A stretch of DNA of 64,000 nt, taken from the NCBI RefSeq assembly GCF_004016505.1, contig NZ_SACR01000001.1, positions 1 to 64,000 of the forward strand, given 5' to 3'. The notes under the pieces are model-generated. The model worked only from the letters and a program-made list of their open reading frames with translations, was not told the DNA's origin and made no database searches. Within the stretch, counting starts at the first letter, position 1, and every line of letters begins with the position of its first letter. Positions 45,199-54,190 of this stretch are shown piece by piece. The DNA comes from Rubrivivax rivuli (GTDB lineage Bacteria; Pseudomonadota; Gammaproteobacteria; Burkholderiales; Burkholderiaceae_C). Made by a program: the position numbers and the translations under genes.

Positions 45199-47820
45199 AT
45201 GAGCAAGACCATCATCATTGCCGAGAAGCCCAGCGTGGCGCAGGACATCGTGCGCGCGCTCACCCCCGTGGCGGGCAAGTTCGAGAAGCACGCCGACCAC
45301 TTCGAGAGCGACACCTACGTCGTCACCAGCGCGGTGGGCCACCTGGTGGAGATCAAGGCCCCGGAGGAGTACGACGTCAAGCGCGGCAAGTGGAGTTTTG
45401 CCAACCTGCCGGTGGTGCCGCCGCACTTCGACCTGGCGCCCATCGACAAGGCCAAGGCGCGGCTGAGCGCGGTGGTGAAGCTGGTCAAGCGCAAGGACGT
45501 GACGGCCATCATCAACGCCTGCGACGCGGGCCGCGAGGGCGAGCTGATCTTCCGCTTGATCGTGCAGTATGCGCAGAACAGCGAGAAGAAGCCGACCATC
45601 AAGCCGATCCAGCGCCTGTGGCTGCAGAGCATGACGCCGCAGGCCATCCGCGAAGGCTTCCAGAAGCTGCGCAGCGAAGCGCAGATGCAGGGCCTGGCCG
45701 ACGCCGCGCGCAGCCGCTCTGAGGCCGACTGGCTGGTGGGCATCAACGGCACGCGGGCGATGACGGCCTTCAACAGCCGCGACGGCGGCTTCTTCCTCAC
45801 CACCGTGGGCCGCGTGCAGACGCCCACGCTGAGCATCGTGGTGGAGCGTGAAGAGAAGATCCGCAAGCACGTGAGCCGCCCCTACTGGGAAGTGAAGGCC
45901 ACCTTCGATGCCGTGGCCGGACAGTACGAAGGCAAATGGTTCGACACCAAGTGGAAGAAGGACGCCAACGACGCCGAGGCCCGCGCCGACCGCCTGTGGG
46001 ACCAGGCCACGGCAGACGCCATCGCCGCCGCGGTGCGCAACCAGCCCGCGCGCGTGGTGGACGAAGCCAAGCCCAGCACGCAGGCCAGCCCGCTGCTCTA
46101 CGACCTGACCACGCTGCAGCGCGAGGCCAACAGCCGCTTCGGCTTCAGCGCCAAGACCACGCTGAGCCTGGCGCAGGCGCTGTACGAGAAGCACAAGGTG
46201 CTGACCTACCCGCGGACCGACAGCCGCGCCCTGCCCGAGGACTACCTGCCCACCGTGAAGCAGACCTTCACGATGCTGGCCGACGAAGACCTGCCTGGCC
46301 CGCTGCGCGAGCTGAGCATGCACGCGCGCAAGGGCCTGAACGAGGGCTACATCAAGCCCACCAAGCGCGTGTTCGACAACACCAAGGTGTCGGACCACTT
46401 CGCCATCATCCCCACGCTGCAGGCGCCCAAGAGCCTCACCGACATCGAGGCCAAGCTCTACGACCTGGTGGTCAAGCGTTTCCTCGCGGTGTTCTACCCA
46501 AGCGCCGAGTTCATGGTCACCACGCGCTTGAGCACGGTGCAGCACGGCGGCCAGGACTACGTCTTCCAGACCAACGGCAAGGTGCTGGTGAACGCCGGCT
46601 GGCTGGCCGTCTACGGCAAGGAGGCGCAAGACGACGATGCCAACCTCGTGGCCATGGCGAAGGACGAGCAGGTGCGCGTGGAGGACGTGGCCGTGAACGC
46701 GCTGAAGACCAAGCCCCCGGCGCGCTACACCGAAGCCACGCTGCTGAGCGCCATGGAAGGCGCCGGCAAGCTCATCGAAGACGAAGAACTGCGCGACGCG
46801 ATGAAGGAAAAGGGCCTGGGCACGCCGGCCACGCGTGCGCAGACCATCGAAGGCCTGATCGCCGAGAAGTACATGCTTCGCGACGGCCGCGAGCTCGTGC
46901 CCACGGCCAAGGCCTTCCAGCTGATGACGCTGCTGCGCGGCCTGGCCATCGAAGACCTGACGCGCCCCGACCTCACCGGCAACTGGGAGTACCAGCTCAG
47001 CGAGATGGAGCACGGCCGCCTGAGCCGCGACCAGTTCATGGGCGAGATCGCGAAGATGGCCGAGCGCATCGTCAAGAAGGCCAAGGAGTACGACCGCGAC
47101 ACCATCCCCGGCGACTACGCCACGCTGGCCACGCCCTGCCCCAACTGCGGCGGCGTGGTGAAGGAGAACTACCGCCGCTTCGCCTGCACCGGCGCGGCCG
47201 GCATGGAGGAAGGCTGCGGCTTCTCCATCACCAAGATCCCGGCCGGCCGCGCCTTCGAGACGGCCGAGGCCGAGGCCCTGGTGCGCGACAAGAAGATCGG
47301 CCCGCTGGAAGGTTTCCGCAGCAAGGCGGGCTGGCCCTTCACGGCCGAGATCAAGCTGGCCTTCGACGAAGAGATCAGCAACTGGAAGCTCGAGTTCGAC
47401 TTCGGCGACGACGCCAAGCAGGCCGAAGGCGATGGCGAGCCGGTAGACTTCTCCGCCCAGCAGAGCCTGGGCCACTGCCCCAAGTGCAAGGGCAAGGTCT
47501 TCGAGCACGGCACGAACTACGTCTGCGAGCACAGCGTGGGAGCGCCTGTCACCTGCGACTTCAAGACCGGCAAGATCATCCTGCAGCAGCCGGTGCCGCA
47601 TGAAGAGGTGGTGAAGCTGCTCACCACGGGCAAGACCAGCCTGCTGGAGAACTTCGTCAGCAACAAGACCAAGCGCAAGTTCAAGGCCTTCCTGGCCTGG
47701 GACGCGAAGGAAGGCAAGGTCGGCTTCGAGTTCGAGCCGCGTGCGGCCAAGGTGCCGGCCAAGGGTGCTGCGGCGAAGAAGGCGGCCGCGAAACCCGCCG
47801 CCAAGAAGGCCGCGGCTTGA
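45199..47820 (+). CDS. topB: DNA topoisomerase III
   Basis: An 873-residue type IA topoisomerase that decatenates DNA. The TOPRIM domain has IIIAEKPSVAQD and ACDAGREGELIFR. The active-site Tyr is in VLTYPRTDSRALP. Two C-terminal zinc-ribbon modules follow (CPNCGG...C...C and CPKCKG...C...C), then a Lys/Ala-rich tail (AAKKAAAKPAAKKAAA) that probably binds DNA. AAGGA ahead of the ATG at 45199 supports this start over an ATG 21 bases upstream. Confidence 0.95.
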   Translation: MSKTIIIAEKPSVAQDIVRALTPVAGKFEKHADHFESDTYVVTSAVGHLVEIKAPEEYDVKRGKWSFANLPVVPPHFDLAPIDKAKARLSAVVKLVKRKDVTAIINACDAGREGELIFRLIVQYAQNSEKKPTIKPIQRLWLQSMTPQAIREGFQKLRSEAQMQGLADAARSRSEADWLVGINGTRAMTAFNSRDGGFFLTTVGRVQTPTLSIVVEREEKIRKHVSRPYWEVKATFDAVAGQYEGKWFDTKWKKDANDAEARADRLWDQATADAIAAAVRNQPARVVDEAKPSTQASPLLYDLTTLQREANSRFGFSAKTTLSLAQALYEKHKVLTYPRTDSRALPEDYLPTVKQTFTMLADEDLPGPLRELSMHARKGLNEGYIKPTKRVFDNTKVSDHFAIIPTLQAPKSLTDIEAKLYDLVVKRFLAVFYPSAEFMVTTRLSTVQHGGQDYVFQTNGKVLVNAGWLAVYGKEAQDDDANLVAMAKDEQVRVEDVAVNALKTKPPARYTEATLLSAMEGAGKLIEDEELRDAMKEKGLGTPATRAQTIEGLIAEKYMLRDGRELVPTAKAFQLMTLLRGLAIEDLTRPDLTGNWEYQLSEMEHGRLSRDQFMGEIAKMAERIVKKAKEYDRDTIPGDYATLATPCPNCGGVVKENYRRFACTGAAGMEEGCGFSITKIPAGRAFETAEAEALVRDKKIGPLEGFRSKAGWPFTAEIKLAFDEEISNWKLEFDFGDDAKQAEGDGEPVDFSAQQSLGHCPKCKGKVFEHGTNYVCEHSVGAPVTCDFKTGKIILQQPVPHEEVVKLLTTGKTSLLENFVSNKTKRKFKAFLAWDAKEGKVGFEFEPRAAKVPAKGAAAKKAAAKPAAKKAAA

Positions 47821-47848
47821 GCCCCGGCGGCCGCAGGGCCGCAGCGCG

Positions 47849-48841
47849 ATGACGGCCACCGTGCTGGCCAAGCTGATGGCGATGTTCTTCACCGTCGGCC
47901 TGGGCTGGCTGGCCGCGCGCCAGCGCTGGCTGGGCAAGCCCGAAGAAGGCGACCCGGCGCGCGTGCTGGGCAACCTGGTCTTCTACCTCTTCGTACCGGC
48001 GCTGCTGTTCCGCACCACGGCGCGGCTGGACCTGGCGCACATGCCCTGGGCCACGCTGGTGGCGTTTTTCGTGCCGCTGGTGGGGGTGCTGCTGCTCGTC
48101 TACCTGAGCCAGCGCCGTGCAGCAGCGCGGCATGGCGCGGCAGCGCCGGCCACGCGGGCCATCACCGCCACCTTCGGCAACTCGCTGCAAGTGGGCGTGC
48201 CCTTCGCGGCGGCCGTGTTCGGCGAAGCCGGTCTGGCCATCCACATCGCCCTCGTGAGCCTGCACGCGCTGGTGCTGCTGACGCTGCTGACGGCGTTGGT
48301 GGAACTCGACCTCTCGCGCGCAGCTGCGGCCCAGGGCCAGACGGCCCCGAGCGGCCTGCGCGGGCTGGCGCGCACGCTGGCGCAGACCGCGCGCAACACC
48401 GTCATCCACCCCGTGGTGCTGCCGGTGCTGGCCGGCATGGCCTGGAACCTCACGGGCCTCGGCCTGCACCCCATCGTCGACGAGAGCCTGCTCACTCTAG
48501 GCGCGGCCGTGGTGCCGATGTGCCTGGTGCTGATCGGCGTGACGCTGGCGGCCTATGGCGTGCGCGGCCTGTGGCGCGGCGCTTTAGGCCTGAGCGCGGT
48601 GAAGCTGCTGCTGGTGCCGGCCGTGGTGCTGGTGGTGGCGCGCTGGGGCTTCGGCCTCACCGGGCTGCCGCTCTCCGTGGTGGTGATGATGGCGGCGCTG
48701 CCCACGGGCAGCAACGCGCTGATCTTCTCGCAGCGCTACGAGACGCTGCAGGCCGAGACCACGGCCACGATCGTGATCTCCACCGCGGCCTTCGCGTTGA
48801 CGGCTTCGTTCTGGCTGGCGGTGCTGTCGCTGATCCCGTGA
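47849..48841 (+). CDS. AEC-family (auxin efflux carrier) transporter
   Basis: A 330-residue inner-membrane protein with about ten hydrophobic helices in two halves. The first half is MTATVLAKLMAMFFTVGLGWL onward; the second has GLGLHPIVDESLLTLGAAVVPM and MAALPTGSNALIFSQRYE, a diagnostic AEC segment. Substrates in bacteria include malate and other small acids; none can be assigned. The ATG at 47849 opens the first helix directly. It lies 28 bases after topB on the same strand. Confidence 0.9.
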   Translation: MTATVLAKLMAMFFTVGLGWLAARQRWLGKPEEGDPARVLGNLVFYLFVPALLFRTTARLDLAHMPWATLVAFFVPLVGVLLLVYLSQRRAAARHGAAAPATRAITATFGNSLQVGVPFAAAVFGEAGLAIHIALVSLHALVLLTLLTALVELDLSRAAAAQGQTAPSGLRGLARTLAQTARNTVIHPVVLPVLAGMAWNLTGLGLHPIVDESLLTLGAAVVPMCLVLIGVTLAAYGVRGLWRGALGLSAVKLLLVPAVVLVVARWGFGLTGLPLSVVVMMAALPTGSNALIFSQRYETLQAETTATIVISTAAFALTASFWLAVLSLIP

Positions 48842-48860
48842 CACCGCGCTACACGCGGTG
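48842..48860 (+). terminator. Small hairpin after the AEC transporter
   Basis: CACCGCG (48842-48848) and CGCGGTG (48854-48860) pair over a 5-base loop right after the stop codon. A weak T-run follows. Confidence 0.4.
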
Positions 48861-48932
48861 ACGCAGCTTTACACGGCCGATGTGCTGCGTGTCAGGTGCC
48901 GGGCCTACAAACAGGCCCAGGGAGCACACGCC

Positions 48933-49952
48933 ATGAAAAACGGGTTCGTCATCAGCACCACCTCGGCCACGCTGGCCTTGCTGTGCGCAGGCCTGAGCGC
49001 CTGCGGTGGCGGGGGTGGTGCCACCGACCCCGCACCGGCGCCACCCCCACCGTCCGCCGGCCCGACCGAGGCGCAGCGCATCGCCGCGGCCACCACCACG
49101 GCCAACAACCACGCGCTGTGCACCGCCGTGGCGCCCTTCTACTGGGAACTGGGCGACCGCAACGGTGCGCGCACCAGCGGCTCGGTCAACCGCGCCGGCA
49201 ACGCCACGGCCTACACGGCCGACACCTCGATGTCGCTGGCCTCGGCCACCAAGTGGCTCTTCGGCGCCCACGTGGTGGAGAAGCGCGCCGGCACGCTGAC
49301 GGCCCAGGAAGTGAGCCACCTCACCTTCCGCAGCGGCTACACCAACTTCTCGATCTGCCTGCAAGGCCAGACGGTGGACGGCTGCCTGGCCTTCCCCGCC
49401 AGCAACGGCCAGTACAGCGCGAACACCGAAGGCCGCTTCTTCTACGACGGCGGCCACATGCAGAAGCTGGCCAGCCTGATGGGCCTGGGCAACATGGGCA
49501 ACGGCGAGCTGGCCACCGAGTTCCGCGCGGTGCTGGGCGACGACGTGCCCATCAGCTTCAACCAGCCGCAGCTCGCTGGCGGCGCCGAGAGCACGCCGGC
49601 GGCCTACACGCGCTTCCTGCGCAAGATGCTGGCCGGCCAGTTGCGCCTGGGCGCCCAGCTCGGCAGCCACGCGGTGTGCACCAACCCCGACACCTGCCCC
49701 ACCGCGCTGGCCACGCCCGTGCCGCGCACCGAGAGCTGGAGCTACTCGCTCGGCCACTGGGTGGAAACAGACCCGGCGGTGGGCGACGGCGCCTTCAGCA
49801 GCGCGGGCGCCTTCGGCTTCTACCCGTGGATCGACGCCACGCGCACCTGGTACGGCGTGCTGGCGCGCCAGGGCCCGGCGGGCTCGGGCAACGAATCGGC
49901 CAACTGCGGGCGGCTCATCCGCAAGGCCTGGGTGACGGGCGTGGCGCCCTGA
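48933..49952 (+). CDS. Lipoprotein with serine beta-lactamase/penicillin-binding-like fold
   Basis: A 339-residue lipoprotein. GGGAG and the ATG at 48933 give a signal ending in LSAC (Cys24), followed by a Gly/Pro linker. A Ser104-Ala-Thr-Lys107 motif at the start of a helix (SLASATKWLFGAHVVE) fits the SxxK nucleophile of class C beta-lactamases and esterases. A YTN triad (136-138) may be the YxN motif. The C-terminal SAGAFGFYPWID resembles the third motif region of esterase-type relatives. Four cysteines suggest disulfides. Activity is not proven. It could be a surface hydrolase. Confidence 0.62.
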   Translation: MKNGFVISTTSATLALLCAGLSACGGGGGATDPAPAPPPPSAGPTEAQRIAAATTTANNHALCTAVAPFYWELGDRNGARTSGSVNRAGNATAYTADTSMSLASATKWLFGAHVVEKRAGTLTAQEVSHLTFRSGYTNFSICLQGQTVDGCLAFPASNGQYSANTEGRFFYDGGHMQKLASLMGLGNMGNGELATEFRAVLGDDVPISFNQPQLAGGAESTPAAYTRFLRKMLAGQLRLGAQLGSHAVCTNPDTCPTALATPVPRTESWSYSLGHWVETDPAVGDGAFSSAGAFGFYPWIDATRTWYGVLARQGPAGSGNESANCGRLIRKAWVTGVAP

Positions 49953-49984
49953 GGCCGCAGCCGGCTTGCCGGCAGGGGCTCTGG

Positions 49985-49990
49985 GACAAT
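49985..49990 (+). promoter_or_regulatory. -10-like hexamer just before proA
   Basis: GACAAT ends 7 bases before the proA ATG, with no Shine-Dalgarno. This predicts a leaderless transcript. Confidence 0.4.
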
Positions 49991-49997
49991 CCACGGC

Positions 49998-51284
49998 ATG
50001 TCTGCTGCTGAAACCCACCTCGACATCCCCGCCCTGATGGCCCGCATGGGCGCCGCGGCCCGCACGGCCGCCACCACGATGGCCGCCGCCCCCAGCGCGG
50101 CCAAAGACGCCGCCCTGCGTGCGCTGGCGCGCCGCCTGCGCGAGGCCGGCCCGGCGCTGCAGGCCGCCAACCAGCGCGATCTCGAAGCGGCCCGCGCCGC
50201 CGGCCTGGCCGAACCGATGGTCGACCGCTTGAAGCTCACGCCCGCCGTCATCGCCACCGTGGCCGAAGGCTGCGAGCAGATCGCCGCCATGCCCGACCCC
50301 ATCGGCGAGATCACCGGCGTCAAGCGCCGGCCCAGCGGCATCAGCGTGGGGCAGATGCGCGTGCCGCTCGGTGTGTTCGGCATGATCTACGAGAGCCGGC
50401 CCAACGTCACCATCGAGGCCGCCAGCCTGGCCCTCAAGAGCGGCAACGCCTGCATCCTGCGTGGCGGCAGCGAGGCGCTGCACAGCAACCTGGCGCTGGC
50501 CGCGCTGGTGCACGCCGCGCTGCAAGAGGCCGGCCTGCCGGCCACCGCCGTGCAGCTGGTGCCCACCACCGACCGCGCGGCCGTGGGGGCGTTGATCACC
50601 ATGCCCGAATATGTGGATGTCATCATCCCGCGTGGCGGCAAGGGCTTGATCGAACGCATCAGTGCCGAGGCCCAGGTGCCTGTCATCAAGCACCTCGATG
50701 GCAACTGCCACACCTACGTGGATGCCGAGGTCGATCTTGAGATGGCGGTGAAGGTCACCGACAACGCCAAGACACAGAAGTACAGCCCCTGCAACGCCAC
50801 CGAGAGCCTGCTGGTGCACGCCGCGCAGGCGGCGGCCTTCCTGCCGCGCATCGGCGACGTGTTCATGGCCAAGGGCGTGGAGATGCGCTGCTGCGCCCGT
50901 GCCGCCGCGCTGTTGGGCCCGCGCCCGCGGGTGCACCGCGCCAGCGAAGCTGACTGGGGCTGCGAGTACCTGGCGCCCATCATCAGCATCAAGGTGGTGG
51001 ACAGCCTGGACGAGGCCATCACCCACATCAACCGCCACGGCAGCCACCACACCGACGCCATCCTCACCACGAACCATCCGAATGCCATGCGCTTCCTGCG
51101 CGAGGTGGATTCGGCCAGCGTGATGGTCAACGCCAGCACGCGTTTCGCCGATGGCTTCGAGTACGGCCTGGGCGCGGAAATCGGCATCAGCACCGACAAG
51201 TTCCACGCCCGCGGGCCGGTGGGGCTGGAGGGGCTGACCTCGATGAAGTGGGTGGTGCTGGGCCAGGGTGAAGTGCGCGGCTGA
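49998..51284 (+). CDS. proA: Gamma-glutamyl phosphate reductase
   Basis: A 428-residue NADPH-dependent enzyme of proline synthesis, producing glutamate-5-semialdehyde. Signatures: [29 protein letters not shown], the catalytic Cys in [11 protein letters not shown], and [24 protein letters not shown]. Length is standard. proB is not in the window. A LemA-like gene follows 42 bases later on the same strand. Confidence 0.97.
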   Translation: MSAAETHLDIPALMARMGAAARTAATTMAAAPSAAKDAALRALARRLREAGPALQAANQRDLEAARAAGLAEPMVDRLKLTPAVIATVAEGCEQIAAMPDPIGEITGVKRRPSGISVGQMRVPLGVFGMIYESRPNVTIEAASLALKSGNACILRGGSEALHSNLALAALVHAALQEAGLPATAVQLVPTTDRAAVGALITMPEYVDVIIPRGGKGLIERISAEAQVPVIKHLDGNCHTYVDAEVDLEMAVKVTDNAKTQKYSPCNATESLLVHAAQAAAFLPRIGDVFMAKGVEMRCCARAAALLGPRPRVHRASEADWGCEYLAPIISIKVVDSLDEAITHINRHGSHHTDAILTTNHPNAMRFLREVDSASVMVNASTRFADGFEYGLGAEIGISTDKFHARGPVGLEGLTSMKWVVLGQGEVRG

Positions 51285-51314
51285 GGCGCCCGCCGGCACG
51301 GCCGGCCGATGCTC

Positions 51315-51320
51315 TAGATT
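51315..51320 (+). promoter_or_regulatory. -10-like hexamer just before the LemA-like gene
   Basis: TAGATT ends 6 bases before the ATG at 51327. No Shine-Dalgarno is seen. Confidence 0.4.
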
Positions 51321-51326
51321 CGGGGC

Positions 51327-51872
51327 ATGGACTCAAGCTCGATCTGGCTCACGGCCCTGGTCTGCGTGCTGCTGCTGTGGATGGTGGGCGCCTACAACCG
51401 GCTCGTGGCCCTGCGCAACGCCATCGCCGCCAGCTGGGCCAAGGTGGGCGATGCGCTGCGCCAGCGCCAGGCCGCTGCCGACCCGCTGATGGCCGCGCTG
51501 CGCGAGCCGATGGCGGCGGAACAGGGCGCGCTCGACGCCTGGCAGACCGCCTGCGCCGAAGCCGCGCGCGCGGCCACGCAGATGGACAGCAAACCCGTGG
51601 TGCAGGCCCACGCGCAAGCCTGGGCCGCGGCCGAAGCGGCGCAGGCCGCGGCCGCCAGCCGCGTGTTTGCACTGCTGGAGCAGCACGAGGCCGTGCGCGT
51701 GCGCGACGACGTGGCCACGAACGCCCTGGCCTGGCGCGATGCGATGAAGCGCCTGGGCTTCGCGCGGCAGCTCTTCAACGAGACGGCGCAGCCTTACAAC
51801 GAGGCCATCGCGGCCTTTCCGACGCGGCTGCTGGTGGGGCTGTTCCGCTTCGGGCCGGCGGGCCGGCTCTAG
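51327..51872 (+). CDS. LemA-family membrane protein
   Basis: A 181-residue protein with one N-terminal helix (IWLTALVCVLLLWMVGAYN) and a coiled, helical body. The LemA signature is visible at both ends: YNRLVALRNAIAASWAKVG and RQLFNETAQPYNEAIAAFP with LLVGLFRF. LemA proteins are membrane-anchored and of unclear role. The central part (about 55-125) is richer in Ala than usual. It converges on the esterase gene 7 bases away. Confidence 0.85.
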   Translation: MDSSSIWLTALVCVLLLWMVGAYNRLVALRNAIAASWAKVGDALRQRQAAADPLMAALREPMAAEQGALDAWQTACAEAARAATQMDSKPVVQAHAQAWAAAEAAQAAAASRVFALLEQHEAVRVRDDVATNALAWRDAMKRLGFARQLFNETAQPYNEAIAAFPTRLLVGLFRFGPAGRL

Positions 51873-51879
51873 CCCAAGT

Positions 51880-52824
51880 TCAGGGCAACCGCCCGAAGAA
51901 CTCGGCCATCGTCGCGTTGGCGTCGAGCGCCTGCGTGGCGCCCGGTTTGCCGCGCCGCACCTTCTCGGCCCCGGGCCAGCTGTGGCCGCCGGTGTCCACC
52001 GTGCACAGCTGCAGTTGCGCGCCGCCCGCACAGCCAGCGTACGCCTCACACCGCGCACCCGGCCGTTCGAGCACGGGCTTCGGCGGTGCCGGGCACTGCA
52101 GGCGCTGCGCCCAGCGCGACATCGTCACCGGCACCGAGACGAAGTCCATCACCTGGCTGCGGTCGCGGAAGGCGTCGGCCCCGGCACCGCCGCCGTAGAG
52201 CACGTGGGTGTCGTCCAGCGCGTGGATGTGCAGCACCGACACCGGCCGCGAGGGCTGGCAGTTCGGCGCCGCCTCGGTGCCGGCCACGGCGGCCACGGCG
52301 CGGAAGACGTCGGCCGCCTCGCAGGCCAGGCGGTGGGCCATCATGCCGCCGTTGGACATGCCGGTGGCAAAGACGCGCGCCGGGTCGATGCGCACGCGGG
52401 CCTGCACGTCGGCCACCACGGCGCGCAGGAAGCCGACGTCGTCGACGTTCTGGTCGCGCGCCTGGCCGCAGCAGCCGCCGGCGTTCCAGGTGGCCAGTCG
52501 GCCGCGTGGGAAACGGCTGCTGCCGTTGGGGAAGGCCAGCACGTAACCCGCGCTCGCGGCCAGGCGCTGCAAGCCGTAGCGCTCGTCATCGGCCATGAAC
52601 TCGGCATGGCCACCACCGCCATGCAAGGCCAGCAACAGCGGCGCGGGGCGCGTGCGGTCCAGGTTGGCGGGCACGTGCAGCAGGTAGCGGCGCTGCTGGC
52701 CGCCGTGCTGCAGGGTCACGGCCTGCAGGCCGTCATCGGCCAACGCGGGTGCCGCGGGCAGCCAGGCCCCCACCAGGCCGGCCAGCAAGCCCGCCAGGGC
52801 CAGCAGCCAGCCCGCCACCTTCAT
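51880..52824 (-). CDS. Exported PHB-depolymerase/feruloyl-esterase-like hydrolase
   Basis: A 314-residue alpha/beta-hydrolase with a signal peptide ending in APALA. The catalytic triad appears as the Ser in FATGMSNGGMMAH, the Asp in HALDDTHVLY and the His in DTGGHSWPG; the oxyanion region is ALHGGGGHAEF. Members of this LpqC-like group cleave polyhydroxybutyrate oligomers or feruloyl esters. The substrate here is open. The ATG at 52824 lies in an ATGA overlap with the stop of a BLUF photoreceptor gene, so the two are translationally coupled. Confidence 0.88.
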   Translation of the reverse strand: MKVAGWLLALAGLLAGLVGAWLPAAPALADDGLQAVTLQHGGQQRRYLLHVPANLDRTRPAPLLLALHGGGGHAEFMADDERYGLQRLAASAGYVLAFPNGSSRFPRGRLATWNAGGCCGQARDQNVDDVGFLRAVVADVQARVRIDPARVFATGMSNGGMMAHRLACEAADVFRAVAAVAGTEAAPNCQPSRPVSVLHIHALDDTHVLYGGGAGADAFRDRSQVMDFVSVPVTMSRWAQRLQCPAPPKPVLERPGARCEAYAGCAGGAQLQLCTVDTGGHSWPGAEKVRRGKPGATQALDANATMAEFFGRLP

Positions 52825-53246
52825 GGCTGGCCGACGATGCTGGCCGTGGCCATCAGCTCTTCGAACAGCGCCATCGAGACATGGCCCGAGACGGCGAAGG
52901 GGTCGAGCGTCGGCTTCTCGCTGTACTTCAGCAGCAGCGCCGGGTTCAACCGGCTCATGTTCACCTGGCCCATGCTCCAGCCGGCAAAGCGGCGCTCGCC
53001 GATCTCTTCGTAGCACAGCAGCGTCACGTCGCTGTGGCGCGGGTCGGTGGCGATGCGGTTGTAGAGCTGGTTCACCGCGGCGCGGCCGCCTTCGAGCACC
53101 TGCAGGAAGATGCCTTCGCTGAAGCACAGCACGCCCGTGATGCCTGTGCCCGGGTTGTTGACCTTGCTCTTGCGCAGGATGGCGACCAGCGCCTCCTGGT
53201 CGACGGCCGGCACGGCGCGGCTGGCATACATGAGACGGACGAGCAT
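52821..53246 (-). CDS. BLUF-domain blue-light receptor (short type), second copy
   Basis: A 141-residue FAD-binding photoreceptor. Tyr7 (VRLMYAS), Asn31 (KVNNPGTGITG) and Gln49 (IFLQVLEG) align exactly with the other BLUF protein of this window, and RRFAGWSMGQ carries the Trp/Met pair. The two are clearly paralogous in the core (such as GRAAVNQLYNRIATDPRH) but differ in the C-terminal 45 residues. There is no fused output domain. Its stop overlaps the start of an exported esterase gene. Confidence 0.93.
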   Translation of the reverse strand: MLVRLMYASRAVPAVDQEALVAILRKSKVNNPGTGITGVLCFSEGIFLQVLEGGRAAVNQLYNRIATDPRHSDVTLLCYEEIGERRFAGWSMGQVNMSRLNPALLLKYSEKPTLDPFAVSGHVSMALFEELMATASIVGQP

Positions 53247-53298
53247 GGGGAAATCCTCGGTGGCAGCCCGGCGGCAGCGCCGCGCGGGCGGGGGGCTG

Positions 53299-54042
53299 TC
53301 AGTTCGACTTGCGCGGCAGCAGCGAGAGGAACTCGCGGCGCAGGTTGGCGTCTTTCAGGAAGGCGCCACGCATCACGCTGTTGACCATGGCGCTCTCGTT
53401 GTCCTTCACGCCGCGCCAGTGCATGCAGAAGTGGTCGGCCTCCATCACGATGGCCAGGCCGTCGGGGCGCACGCGCTCCTGCAGCTCGTTGGCGAGCATC
53501 GTCACGGCCTCTTCCTGGATCTGCGGCCGGCTCATGATCCAGTCGGCGATGCGCGCGTACTTGCTCAGGCCGATCAGGTTGCTGTGCTCGTTGGGCAGGA
53601 TGCCGATCCACACCTTGCCGAAGATCGGGCACATGTGGTGGCTGCAGGCGCTGCGCACGGTGATGGGACCCACGATCATCAGCTCGTTCAGGCGCTCGAC
53701 GTTCGGAAACTCCGTGACGCTGGGCATGGGCACGTAGCGGCCGCGGAACACCTCTTCGAGGTACATCTTGGCCACGCGCTTGGCCGTCTCGTTGGTGTTG
53801 TGGTCGCTGTCGGTGTCTATCACCAGCGCCTGCAACACCTCTTGCAGCTTGGCCGCCACCTCGGCCTTCAGCTCGGCGAGCTCGCCCTCGCGCACGAAGG
53901 CAGAGATGTTGTCGTTGGCGTGGTAGCGCCGCTCGGCCTGCACGAGGCGGTAGCGGATGCGTTCGCTGGCCGGCAGGGCGGCGAGTTCTTCTTCGCTGCG
54001 GAAGATGCGGTTGGCGGCGGCCGGGGCAACGGTACGGGGCAT
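53299..54042 (-). CDS. folE: GTP cyclohydrolase I
   Basis: A 247-residue type I enzyme that opens GTP to dihydroneopterin triphosphate for folate or pterin synthesis. The zinc and catalytic motif is SACSHHMCPIFGKVWIG. GLSKYARI and EADHFCMHWRGV follow. The first 40 residues before the core are variable. The ATG at 54042 is preferred; an upstream GTG would add 22 residues. It lies 52 bases upstream of the second BLUF gene, on the same strand. Confidence 0.95.
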   Translation of the reverse strand: MPRTVAPAAANRIFRSEEELAALPASERIRYRLVQAERRYHANDNISAFVREGELAELKAEVAAKLQEVLQALVIDTDSDHNTNETAKRVAKMYLEEVFRGRYVPMPSVTEFPNVERLNELMIVGPITVRSACSHHMCPIFGKVWIGILPNEHSNLIGLSKYARIADWIMSRPQIQEEAVTMLANELQERVRPDGLAIVMEADHFCMHWRGVKDNESAMVNSVMRGAFLKDANLRREFLSLLPRKSN

Positions 54043-54178
54043 GGGTGGGGTGGGGAGCGCGCGACAGGCCGCTGCGTAGCCAAGGAAGTGACGATTGTGC
54101 GCCGCCACGCCCGCTCGCGCTGTGCTTTCACCGCATCACCCCAGCCGCGCCTCGCAGCGGGGCGAGGCAGCGGCCGGC

Positions 54179-54184
54179 TAGACT
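54179..54184 (+). promoter_or_regulatory. -10-like hexamer just before rsmB
   Basis: TAGACT ends 6 bases before the ATG at 54191. There is no Shine-Dalgarno. Confidence 0.4.
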
Positions 54185-54190
54185 GCCCCG

